A stretch of 15,654 bases of DNA, from NCBI GenBank assembly GCA_023391335.1, contig JAEWBG010000095.1, positions 1-15,654 on the forward strand, read 5' to 3'. Position numbers and translations under genes: made by a program. The notes beneath the pieces were generated by a model that was given only the letters and a program-made list of their open reading frames with translations, was not told the DNA's origin and searched no databases. Shown here piece after piece: positions 6,820 to 13,771 of the stretch (the first letter of the stretch is position 1; each line of letters starts with the position of its first letter). Source of the stretch: Pseudomonadota bacterium. Lineage in GTDB: Bacteria > Pseudomonadota > Gammaproteobacteria > Steroidobacterales > Steroidobacteraceae.

Positions 6820-6836
6820 ATCGATGAGGGGCATTC

Positions 6837-7985
6837 GTGATCGCAGCGGACATCAACGATTTTCGCGAATTGGCACGGCGGCGGCTCCCGCACTTCTTAT
6901 TCGAATACATCGACGGCGGCTCGTTTAGCCAAAGCACGCTGAAGCACAATGTCGATGACTTTCAGACGATCCGCTTGCGCCAGCGCGTCATGAAAGACGT
7001 ATCGAAAGTCGATCTATCCACGACTTTCTTTGGCCAATCCGTCTCGATGCCCGTAGTTCTCGCGCCGATCGGTATCGCCGGCATGTATGCGCGCAGAGGC
7101 GAGGTCCAGGCGGCACGTGCGGCGGAAGCAGCCGGTGTGCCATTCACGCTGTCGACGATGTCGTGTTGTCCGCTCGATGAAGTGCATCGAGCCGTGAAAG
7201 AACCCATCTGGCTGCAGCTCTACATGATCAAAGATCGCAGCTTCATGCACGACTTGCTCGGCAAAGCAAAAGCGCTGGGTATCAAAACGCTCGTGTTGAC
7301 GGTCGACCTGCAAGTCCATAGTGCGCGCCATCGCGAAGTGCGCTCAGGCATGTCCGGCCCGCAAACCTTGCGAGTCAAAGCTCGCCGCATGCTCGAAGTG
7401 TTACGTCACCCGGGCTGGGCTTGGGATGTCGGAATCAACGGGCGGCCGCACGTGTTGGGCAATATTGCCAGCGTCCTCAAAGATGGCGTTTCGATGCCGC
7501 AATTCATCGCCTGGATCGGCAGCAATTTCGATCCGTCGATCACTTGGACGGACATCAACTGGGTCTGCGAGCGCTGGCCTGGGACGCTCGTCGTCAAGGG
7601 CATCTTGGATGCGGACGACGCGCGAGAAGCCGTCGCGGCAGGCGCGCAAGGAATGGTGGTGTCCAATCATGGCGGGCGTCAGTTGGACGGCGCGAATTCA
7701 TCGATTCGGGCGTTGCCGGAGATTGTGGAAGCTGTGGCTGGTCGCGCAACCGTGCTGTTGGACAGCGGAGTTCGCTCCGGTCTCGATGCATTACGCGCGA
7801 TGGCTCTAGGTGCCGATGGTGTGATGATCGGCCGTGCTTGGGCCTATGCACTCGCTGCGGGCGGAGGTCCCGGCGTCGCACGCGCGCTGGAGATCATCCG
7901 GCATGAGATGACAGTCGCGATGGCGCTGACGGGTCAGACGGATGTGAAGCGACTGGATCGCGGAATGTTGCTGGAAAAGCAGTGA
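6837..7985 (+). CDS. lldD: FMN-dependent L-lactate dehydrogenase (LldD family)
   Basis: Oxidises L-lactate (or a close 2-hydroxy acid) to pyruvate with FMN, passing electrons to the respiratory chain at the inner membrane. 382 residues, close to the 396 of E. coli LldD. Start is GTG, with GAGGGG 5 nt upstream. Conserved sites: Tyr24 in FEYIDGG, APIGIAGMYARRGE (76-89), Ser106 in FTLSTMS, Tyr129 in LQLY, Thr155 and Arg164, GMSGP, Lys254 in VVKGILD, the catalytic base His278 and Arg281 in SNHGGRQLDG, and the FMN phosphate region DSGVRSG...GADGVMIGRA. The usual P-x-x-G before Arg164 (as in DMPTPGARYRD) reads LQVHSARHRE, which may alter the active-site lid. No lactate permease or LldR lies beside it. 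Alpha-hydroxy-acid dehydrogenase is certain; lactate as substrate is very likely. Confidence 0.92.
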   Translation: MIAADINDFRELARRRLPHFLFEYIDGGSFSQSTLKHNVDDFQTIRLRQRVMKDVSKVDLSTTFFGQSVSMPVVLAPIGIAGMYARRGEVQAARAAEAAGVPFTLSTMSCCPLDEVHRAVKEPIWLQLYMIKDRSFMHDLLGKAKALGIKTLVLTVDLQVHSARHREVRSGMSGPQTLRVKARRMLEVLRHPGWAWDVGINGRPHVLGNIASVLKDGVSMPQFIAWIGSNFDPSITWTDINWVCERWPGTLVVKGILDADDAREAVAAGAQGMVVSNHGGRQLDGANSSIRALPEIVEAVAGRATVLLDSGVRSGLDALRAMALGADGVMIGRAWAYALAAGGGPGVARALEIIRHEMTVAMALTGQTDVKRLDRGMLLEKQ

Positions 7986-8094
7986 TGGCGTGATTACGTG
8001 ATGAGGTGAACAGCGTATCGGCGTGCACCATTCGAATTCGGTAGATCGGTGCGCAATGAAAAAGTCGCCCACCTGTTCACTTCACCATCTCATC
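7982..8094. repeat. Degenerate 8-mer tandem repeat and imperfect inverted repeat between convergent genes
   Basis: From 7982 four 8-mers follow each other: GTGATGGC, GTGATTAC, GTGATGAG, GTGAACAG; the first includes the lldD stop. The end of this tract (GTGAACAG, 8006-8013) pairs perfectly with CTGTTCAC at 8073-8080, and the flanking GATGAG with CTCATC at 8089-8094. It could form a long imperfect hairpin serving both converging transcripts. Confidence 0.45.
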
Positions 8095-8146
8095 GATTCA
8101 AATCGCTGCGCTCTCAACTTCACGCTAGAGCTGCTGTCACTTACAT

Positions 8147-9724
8147 TCAGGAGTCGCTCACCCGCATGGTGTAGGTCAGGACGGTCCTCTCGCCCGGCTT
8201 GAGACGCAAGCGCCACAGCAAGTCTCCATTTTTCACCGTGTGATGCTTCGATTCACGGATGACTTGCAAGTCCTCGACCAACGGCTGGCGATACTCAATC
8301 ACCACCGGCGTTGGTTTGTCGTTCGCGAACCTGATCTCCAGTTGCGCCTCCACTTGGTCTGTATCTTCGTCAGGTCTTTCGATAGTTCGCTCGGCGACCT
8401 GGCGCGGCTCGATCCAAATATCCATCGCTCGACCAATCTCAACGTCCAACGGTAAACCGACGGGCGTGTCTTTCACGGTGTCTTCACCGGCCAGTACTTT
8501 TCCGAACGACGATGATCCGCTCTCGTACACCGACATCGTGCCCGCTGGCAACGGCTTGCCCAAGTGACGATTCTGCTTGTTCACCAACCGCAACGTTGTG
8601 ATGGGCGAATGACTGAGTTCGTCGGAGTCGAGCGCTTCGAGATCGAGCCGATAGGTATAGAGCCGCTCGAAAGGAATCTGCTGCTGATTCAGGAAAAGTA
8701 CTTGCTTGGATTGGCGCGCAGCGACGGTGGTGGGCTCGGGGACGCGATAGAGTTTGTAGTCGCCGAGTTCGCTCATTTGCGCAACCGATGCGCGTATACC
8801 CGTGACGATTGCCTCTTCGAGGGAGTCAGTGACCCCTATTGCTTCACTCGAGATGGTGGTTTGCATGATCGGCTGTGCGCGCTCGCTGGGACGCTTCGGC
8901 GCAACGAACGATCCTATCGGCCAACACTTGTCATTCTGTGGATACGCGCCATCCGGCGGTGCCTGCGTCTCATCGCGCGTACGTTCCAGCTCGCCGGCCA
9001 CGACTTCAGTCGGCGCGCTTTCGAACGTAGTGCTGGTGTGATTCGTCAACGTGATCCATCCAGCGAGATCGAGCGTACGTCCGTCGGCATTGACGGTGGC
9101 CAAGTAATCCGCCGACCAGTACAGACCCAGCGACAGATAGCTCAGCTTCAACGTGTACCGACCGGCGTGCTCGACTCTCACCCGAATCGATAACGTCGGC
9201 GACTCGGTCAGCCCAGGCGGAATCTCATCGAAGATGAGCTTTTCGGCGAGCCCGCTGCAATTCAACGCTTCGATGCGCCCATTGATATCGAGTACCAGCC
9301 CATCGGGCCCGGATCGAAGCACTGCGCGCTGTTCGGTCACGCTGCCCGTTGCGCGATTGGTTCGTACGACTCGCACTCTCTGGCCGACAGACTTGGCAGC
9401 GATGGCGCCGGGACTGAGCAAATCGTGGTCGTAGTTGATCTCGAGCACGACGCCCGGCATTCCCTCGAGCGCTGCCGTCTGCGGCACGATGACGTGTGCG
9501 ACGCCTCTGAACACGAGCGTAGATTCGCCGGCGGGCAGCTCTACGGTCCGTGTCTCATTGACCATGGCCAGGCCGGTACTCAAATCCTCGAAATCATCGG
9601 CCCGACCTGCTTCCAAATCGCGGTAAATGGTGATCTGTACGTCCGACGGCGCCGTCGAGAGGATCTCGTTTGCGCACACTGGTCCGAGACAAAGCAGAAG
9701 CGCTGCGAGCAGCAGGCGCCGCAT
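8147..9724 (-). CDS. DUF4139 domain protein with TonB-receptor-like internal segment
   Basis: A secreted 525-residue protein; a signal peptide (RRLLLAALLLCLGPVCA) is followed by NE. The body has the DUF4139 pattern: an N-terminal beta-rich part (VQITIYRDLEAGRADD, ESTLVFRGVA), YDHDLLSPG..AAKSVGQRVRVVRTN, then LKLSYLSLGLYWSADY, GWITLTNHT and VVAGEL, and a C-terminal YRQPL...WRLRLKPGERTVLTYTMRV. Eukaryotic relatives occur in DUF4139/mucoidy-inhibitor A-like proteins; bacterial function is unknown. Residues about 299-313 (LEEAIVTGIRASVAQ region) resemble the start of TonB-dependent receptors and are absent from the upstream paralogue. The start is 3 nt after the paralogue's stop, with GGTGA overlapping that stop, so the two are translated from one mRNA. 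It may act as an exported partner of its neighbour. Confidence 0.85.
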   Translation of the reverse strand: MRRLLLAALLLCLGPVCANEILSTAPSDVQITIYRDLEAGRADDFEDLSTGLAMVNETRTVELPAGESTLVFRGVAHVIVPQTAALEGMPGVVLEINYDHDLLSPGAIAAKSVGQRVRVVRTNRATGSVTEQRAVLRSGPDGLVLDINGRIEALNCSGLAEKLIFDEIPPGLTESPTLSIRVRVEHAGRYTLKLSYLSLGLYWSADYLATVNADGRTLDLAGWITLTNHTSTTFESAPTEVVAGELERTRDETQAPPDGAYPQNDKCWPIGSFVAPKRPSERAQPIMQTTISSEAIGVTDSLEEAIVTGIRASVAQMSELGDYKLYRVPEPTTVAARQSKQVLFLNQQQIPFERLYTYRLDLEALDSDELSHSPITTLRLVNKQNRHLGKPLPAGTMSVYESGSSSFGKVLAGEDTVKDTPVGLPLDVEIGRAMDIWIEPRQVAERTIERPDEDTDQVEAQLEIRFANDKPTPVVIEYRQPLVEDLQVIRESKHHTVKNGDLLWRLRLKPGERTVLTYTMRVSDS

Positions 9725-9727
9725 ACA

Positions 9728-11122
9728 TCACCAGCCCGTTTCGACGGTGAATTCCAAAGTCGCATCGCCGTTCGCGGGAACCGGCACCGTCCATTGCAGA
9801 GTTCGCGCATCGGGCATCGTGCTTTTCAAGTTCTCGTGCAGTACTTTGGAGTCGCGCCACAAGCCGCCTTGCCGAATATCTACGGCAACCGATTGGGCGC
9901 GAGCATTGTGGAGCGCGTACTTCATCATGTAGCGCGAGCGCAAAAAACCGGCCGACTGTTCGTTCTCCAGTGTCGGCTGCACGGTGATGTCGAATGCCTC
10001 ACCGATTTTCACCGAGACATCGGAGCCTTGCGGTACGTGGGGTATCGCGGACTCGCCAACGAATTTCGGAACACCCTTGTCATCGTGCACATACACGCGA
10101 ACCACACCTGCGGGCAACTGCGCCCCGAGGCCAGTCTTCGACGAATTCATGAAGCGAACCACTGACGCTGCGTGTACCGGCTCGGCCTCAGTGGTGAACC
10201 AGTCCGCGCTGTATTCATACACTTTGCGTGCAGTCACCCCGGACGCGTCCAAGAAGCCGACTTGTTTGGATTGATTGTTTGCAATCGTGGTGCGCTCTGC
10301 GAGCGGGTAAACGTAGTAGTCAGCTAACGGTCGTTTCGCACCCGCTTCGTTGCCGCCAGAACGAATCGCGCGGTTCGCTTGCTGCTGTTGCCACGAGTAG
10401 TCGTAGCCTGCGCGCACCAGATTGATTTGCCCCGCTACGAGCTGAGTCGCGGCATTCGCATACGAAGTTCCCGACGTATTGCTCAACGTGATCCAGCCTT
10501 GCATGTCGAGCTTCGATGCGCCTTCATCGAAAAGCGCCACGTAGTCGGCTTTCCATGACAGGCCATTGGAGAGATAGGTAAGGCTCACGTCTCGTGGGCC
10601 TGCCGTTTGCGAATCGACGTTCACTGACAGGGTCGGTTGTGCCCGCAGGTTCTCTGGGACTTTGTCGAAGATGACTCGCGTCGGCGCGCCGTCCGCTCGT
10701 AGCACTTCGATGCGATTCCCAATCTTTAGAATGACGCCATCGTTAACGGAGAGCACCGTGGCGCTCTCTGTCACTTCTTGCCCGTTGCCCGGATTGGTGC
10801 GGACGATTTGCACCTGCTTGCCGACTGCTTTCTCCATCATCTTCGCCGGAGTCAGCAGGTCGAAATCGAAGTTCTGCTCGATGACCCCGACTCCGGCCGC
10901 AATCAACGTGACGGTCTCTGGGCGAATGCGGGCAGACACGTCCTTGAACTCCAATCTCGATCGGCCCGCAGCTAAGTCGAGACGCCGAACGTCTTCGATC
11001 AGCGCTAGATCCTGGTTGTAGATCGTTAAGGAGAGCTTTTGGTTGGACTGCGCGTGTACGACGAAGCTCGAGCAGATCGAGAGTACGCACGCGGTAGAGA
11101 TCCTTGCGAACACGTTGCGCAT
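9728..11122 (-). CDS. DUF4139 domain protein, first of a tandem pair
   Basis: 464 residues, exported: signal peptide of about 24 residues ending VVHA then QS. It shares the whole layout of the next gene: LSLTIYNQDLALIEDVRRLD, FDFDLLTPAKMMEKAVGKQV, QIVRTNPGNGQEV, VSLTYLSNGLSWKADYVALF, MQGWITLSNTSGTSY and QLVAGQINLVR, then a C-terminal beta region ending LQWTVPVPANGDATLEFTV. Start supported by GGGGA about 9 nt upstream of the ATG. The gene comes 86 nt after the methyltransferase gene, separated by a hairpin that may terminate that transcript, so the DUF4139 pair may be its own unit; TATGCT at 11167-11172 (- strand) is a weak -10 candidate. Function unknown; probably a periplasmic or outer-membrane-associated protein. 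Confidence 0.87.
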   Translation of the reverse strand: MRNVFARISTACVLSICSSFVVHAQSNQKLSLTIYNQDLALIEDVRRLDLAAGRSRLEFKDVSARIRPETVTLIAAGVGVIEQNFDFDLLTPAKMMEKAVGKQVQIVRTNPGNGQEVTESATVLSVNDGVILKIGNRIEVLRADGAPTRVIFDKVPENLRAQPTLSVNVDSQTAGPRDVSLTYLSNGLSWKADYVALFDEGASKLDMQGWITLSNTSGTSYANAATQLVAGQINLVRAGYDYSWQQQQANRAIRSGGNEAGAKRPLADYYVYPLAERTTIANNQSKQVGFLDASGVTARKVYEYSADWFTTEAEPVHAASVVRFMNSSKTGLGAQLPAGVVRVYVHDDKGVPKFVGESAIPHVPQGSDVSVKIGEAFDITVQPTLENEQSAGFLRSRYMMKYALHNARAQSVAVDIRQGGLWRDSKVLHENLKSTMPDARTLQWTVPVPANGDATLEFTVETGW

Positions 11123-11190
11123 GAGCCATTCCCCGCTGTATCCGCCTTATGCCTGGCGGTCAGCTGAGCATAGCGGTTCGGCACACAGGA

Positions 11191-11214
11191 AAGTAGTCGT
11201 GCAGGCGACTACTT
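11191..11214 (-). terminator. Hairpin terminator candidate overlapping a stop codon
   Basis: Perfect 9-bp arms AAGTAGTCG and CGACTACTT around a 6-nt loop. On the - strand the hairpin is followed by TTTCCTGT, a short weak T run. The left part on the - strand contains the TAG stop of the methyltransferase gene. It would end the DUF4336/phosphoesterase/methyltransferase transcript. Confidence 0.45.
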
Positions 11215-11796
11215 GCTCGGCAGCGTCACCGCTTTTCTTGGCAGCGGCACCAACGCCCTCACTCGTACACGGTAGGCCGCGTACTGGGGGAAGTGCTGAG
11301 ACATCACCGCTTCTTCATTTCTGATCTTGAAGACGTAGAGCACGCAACGTGTGATCAGGGCGACCAGCGAATCCAGACGCCCGAGGACCAGCACGGTTCC
11401 GATCATCATCAGAATGAGGCCGGTGTAAATGGGATGGCGCACAAGCCGGTATGGCCCGTGCGTGATCAACTCATGTTCTTCTTTGAACGTAACCGAAGAA
11501 CTCCAGTTGGCCGCGAGAATGCGTCGAGCCCAGATGGCGAATGCTGTACCTAAGACGCAGAGCGCTGCACCGAAGGCCGCTGTAACTGAACCGCGCCAAA
11601 GAACGAGATTAAACGGCGGAACAGGAATCACACCAGCCAGCAATACGAAATTGGCCACTTGCATGATGCGGAACCAAAGGATGGCGCGAACGCCCTGAGT
11701 CTTTGCCGCCTTCTTTACGCTAAAAGCAGCGACGAACCAGTACAGGGCAAAGGCCGCCCAGCAAGCGATCAAGATGTATGAGCCGAGAGTGCGCAT
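11209..11796 (-). CDS. Isoprenylcysteine carboxyl methyltransferase / PEMT-like membrane methyltransferase
   Basis: 195 residues, with about four to five membrane helices (about 5-25, 42-65, 72-92, 122-138 and 140-156). The signature is NWSSSVTFKEEHELITHGPY then RLVRHPIYTGLILMMIG, and near the end RNEEAVMSQHFPQYAAYRVRV. HGPY..VRHP.Y and EE..M...F..YAAY are the SAM-binding/catalytic motifs of the ICMT/PEMT superfamily. Bacterial members methylate lipids or unknown small molecules, since prenylated proteins are not expected. The ATG directly follows the TAG of the phosphoesterase gene (TAGATG, no gap), so translation is coupled. The substrate could relate to what the phosphoesterase releases; this is speculation. 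Confidence 0.87.
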   Translation of the reverse strand: MRTLGSYILIACWAAFALYWFVAAFSVKKAAKTQGVRAILWFRIMQVANFVLLAGVIPVPPFNLVLWRGSVTAAFGAALCVLGTAFAIWARRILAANWSSSVTFKEEHELITHGPYRLVRHPIYTGLILMMIGTVLVLGRLDSLVALITRCVLYVFKIRNEEAVMSQHFPQYAAYRVRVRALVPLPRKAVTLPSK

Positions 11797-12723
11797 CTAG
11801 TCGGGCTTTACGTCGAAGAATTCCCACATCGGTGCCGCATCCTTCACCGCTTCGATTTCAACATCCAATCCTAGGCCCTCGAGAATCAATCGCAGCGTGC
11901 TCTGATGTTGATAGAAGGCAGTCGAACGGTAAGCGCGTTTGGAATAGGCAGGACTGATGAGTAGCGTAGCGATCCTGCCGCCGCCATGCATATCGTCGCT
12001 GCCCCAAGCTTCATCGAAGGTAATGATCAACAGCCCATCCTTCTTGAATTCCTGATCCTCGAGCAAAGACGGCACAACCGCTTGTAACCATTTATCCATG
12101 GCATCGATGCGGCAGTGATGAGCATCGTGGCAGAGATCCGGCGTGATGAACGAAAAATCCGGTAGGCTGTGATTGCGAAGGTCCTGTGCGAATTGCGTGA
12201 AGGGCACTAGGTTCGCGCGCTGCTCAGGCACATCTCTCAGGTCAGTGAGATACGCGATGGGCACGTGTCTGACCGCGTACAGATTCCGATCCGCCCCGAG
12301 GTATCCCACTTCCGGCAATCCTTCCGCATAGGCTTTCCAACTTTTTCCAGCCTTCGCGAGCTGACGCACGAGATTGTCCGCACTCACCGGGAAAGACGCA
12401 GGCGTTTCGTGGTCGTTGTTCGTGAGCACCTGCCCCGTGATCAACACCATGTAGTTCCCAATCGATGGATGAGTGTTGGCGTAGTACTCCGTCGCCAATC
12501 CGTATTTCTCCGCCAACGAATTGAAGTAAGGCGCCTCTTTCTTGCTCTCGAGCAAATAGCCGATACCGCTGTTTTCCTCGACGATGATCACGACGTGTCC
12601 AAACGTCGGATGATCGTCACCACCCGTCGACGCCTGCGCAGCGATTGCATCCGACTCCGCGAGAACACCGACCAACAGAAGTGCCACGGCAACAAAAATG
12701 AATTTCACGCGATAGGGTCTCAT
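11797..12723 (-). CDS. Secreted phosphoesterase (phospholipase C / acid phosphatase family)
   Basis: 308 residues with a signal peptide (KFIFVAVALLLVGVLAES...AIAA) and a phosphoesterase (PF04185-type) domain. Motifs in order: HVVIIVEENSGIGYL (metal-binding Glu/Asn near 49-51), TEYYANTHPSIGNYMVLITG with a probable nucleophile at Ser87 or a neighbour, DNLVRQLAKAGKSWKAYAEG, LPDFSFITPDLCHDAHHC, then LLIITFDEAWGSDD and GGRIATLLISP. This is the family of bacterial phospholipase C and AcpA-type acid phosphatases, alkaline-phosphatase-like in fold. At about 300 residues it is the short acid-phosphatase-like form. It probably acts in the periplasm or outside the cell; the substrate is not predictable here. 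It lies 65 nt after the DUF4336 gene and abuts the methyltransferase gene. Confidence 0.88.
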   Translation of the reverse strand: MRPYRVKFIFVAVALLLVGVLAESDAIAAQASTGGDDHPTFGHVVIIVEENSGIGYLLESKKEAPYFNSLAEKYGLATEYYANTHPSIGNYMVLITGQVLTNNDHETPASFPVSADNLVRQLAKAGKSWKAYAEGLPEVGYLGADRNLYAVRHVPIAYLTDLRDVPEQRANLVPFTQFAQDLRNHSLPDFSFITPDLCHDAHHCRIDAMDKWLQAVVPSLLEDQEFKKDGLLIITFDEAWGSDDMHGGGRIATLLISPAYSKRAYRSTAFYQHQSTLRLILEGLGLDVEIEAVKDAAPMWEFFDVKPD

Positions 12724-12747
12724 TGGCGAGCGGATGAGCGCTCAAAG

Positions 12748-12753
12748 ATTGTA
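12748..12753 (-). promoter_or_regulatory. Candidate -10 box of the phosphoesterase gene
   Basis: TACAAT on the - strand inside CTTACAATC, 24 nt before the ATG; the same string precedes the TraB/GumN gene. It is flanked by GCGC / GCGC (12738-12758 region). No clear -35 box. Confidence 0.35.
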
Positions 12754-12788
12754 AGCGCCCAGACGTTTGGCAGCGATCAGGGCGTGCC

Positions 12789-13529
12789 TTATGCGAGCAG
12801 CCAATTGAAAGCATGGCGAAGCGCATCGGCACCGCCAGACTCGAACCATCTGCCGTGCGAGATGATGATGCGGGTGGGATTCCAACTAATCATCTTCTCG
12901 ACAGCCGCACGCAATTCCGTCCTGCGACCGGTGAACGTAAGCTTCATGTCAGCCGGCATTCCACCGCGCGGCGTGTGCACGCCAGCCAGGCGAGTGAGCA
13001 GTTTGGTCGCGCGTGACGGTAGTTTCCCCGGCTCGAAATTCTCGATGAGATCGGTGAGAACCAAGGTGCGGCTCGGCACATGAAAGAATTCCACCTCGGT
13101 CATGTAGAGGCTGCGAATCGGTAGCGTTCGCACGCTCTCGCCCCACGGGTAGCCTTCTTCGCTCGCGAGAGCCGAATATGGGAAATCGGCAGGGAGCTTC
13201 TGGTCGATCTTCGGCGCCAGGAAGACTTCAGCATTGGGAAATGCCCGATGCCAAGGGACGATCCAGGAATAGTGAATGCGATTGGGCTCGACGATCCACG
13301 CAATGGTACCCACACCCTCCAGTTCGCGCTGCAAGCCTTCAGTCAATTCAGTGGGCGAATGCACGAGCAGTTGCGATCCGATGCGCACGATCGTCATGCG
13401 GGTCGTGAATGCAAACTTCGGCCATCCGAACCCGAACTTCACCTGAGGCCCATCTACGATCCAAACGTCCTCGCAGACCGCCTTCAAACAGTTGATGGGT
13501 GTGTACAGCGGATCTGATTGCGATGCCAC
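12789..13529 (-). CDS. DUF4336 protein (metallo-beta-lactamase-fold-like)
   Basis: A soluble protein of 246 residues with no signal peptide. I recognise the DUF4336 pattern: VCEDVWIVDGPQVKFG, TTRMTIVRIGSQLLVHSPTE, IVEPNRIHYSWIVPWHRAFP, AEVFLAPK, TLVLTDLIENF and, near the end, RIIISHGRWF. The order of an early beta hairpin, a His (RIHYSW), an Asp (LTDL) and a late SHG suggests a degenerate metallo-beta-lactamase fold, so a hydrolase-like role is possible but unproven. Start choice: GAGG is directly adjacent to an ATG at 13535, too close to work, but 6 nt before the GTG at codon 3, so I use 13529. It is the first gene of the - strand run and divergent from the lipid kinase gene. Confidence 0.8.
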   Translation of the reverse strand: MASQSDPLYTPINCLKAVCEDVWIVDGPQVKFGFGWPKFAFTTRMTIVRIGSQLLVHSPTELTEGLQRELEGVGTIAWIVEPNRIHYSWIVPWHRAFPNAEVFLAPKIDQKLPADFPYSALASEEGYPWGESVRTLPIRSLYMTEVEFFHVPSRTLVLTDLIENFEPGKLPSRATKLLTRLAGVHTPRGGMPADMKLTFTGRRTELRAAVEKMISWNPTRIIISHGRWFESGGADALRHAFNWLLA

Positions 13530-13660
13530 GTGCATCCTCGGCGAGGAAAGATTGTGAAGCTTCTCACCGGCAAGCTAGATCCGCACTCCCGGATTCCCGA
13601 ACTCCACCTAATTCGTACCGCCTCGAAACTCTGACGCATTCATGCGCATTGCGTGGAATG

Positions 13661-13688
13661 GGATCGTGGATCGTGGATCGTGGATCGT
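13661..13688. repeat. Heptamer tandem repeat GGATCGT x4
   Basis: Four perfect copies of GGATCGT in the divergent intergenic region between the DUF4336 and lipid kinase genes. Heptameric arrays of this kind can expand or contract by slippage. Confidence 0.9.
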
Positions 13689-13741
13689 GGCCAGAGTTGC
13701 GCGCGCAGACGCGCGAGTCAACTCGCTTCCTTCCCTATCCC

Positions 13742-13769
13742 CTAGTCAGCAGTCACTAGTCACTACCTA
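13742..13769. repeat. Degenerate heptamer repeat at the lipid kinase start
   Basis: CTAGTCA, GCAGTCA, CTAGTCA, CTACCTA: four heptads ending 2 nt before the ATG at 13772. The array occupies the place of the ribosome binding site, and no Shine-Dalgarno sequence is visible. Confidence 0.65.
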
Positions 13770-13771
13770 GC

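Larger units (their letters stand above)
6504..6836. other. Divergent intergenic region between the surface protein gene and lldD
   Basis: 333 bp with no gene. It carries the ribosome binding site of the surface protein gene (6510-6514, - strand), a candidate lldD promoter (6766-6774), an 8-bp-arm inverted repeat (6796-6819) and the lldD ribosome binding site (6826-6831). I found no GntR-type lldPRD operator. Confidence 0.5.

Noticed and set aside
6504..6836. Riboswitch upstream of lldD
   Set aside because: Only a single simple hairpin is evident; no conserved riboswitch core was recognised.
13661..13769. CRISPR array
   Set aside because: Units are 7 bp and contiguous, without spacers; these are simple tandem repeats.
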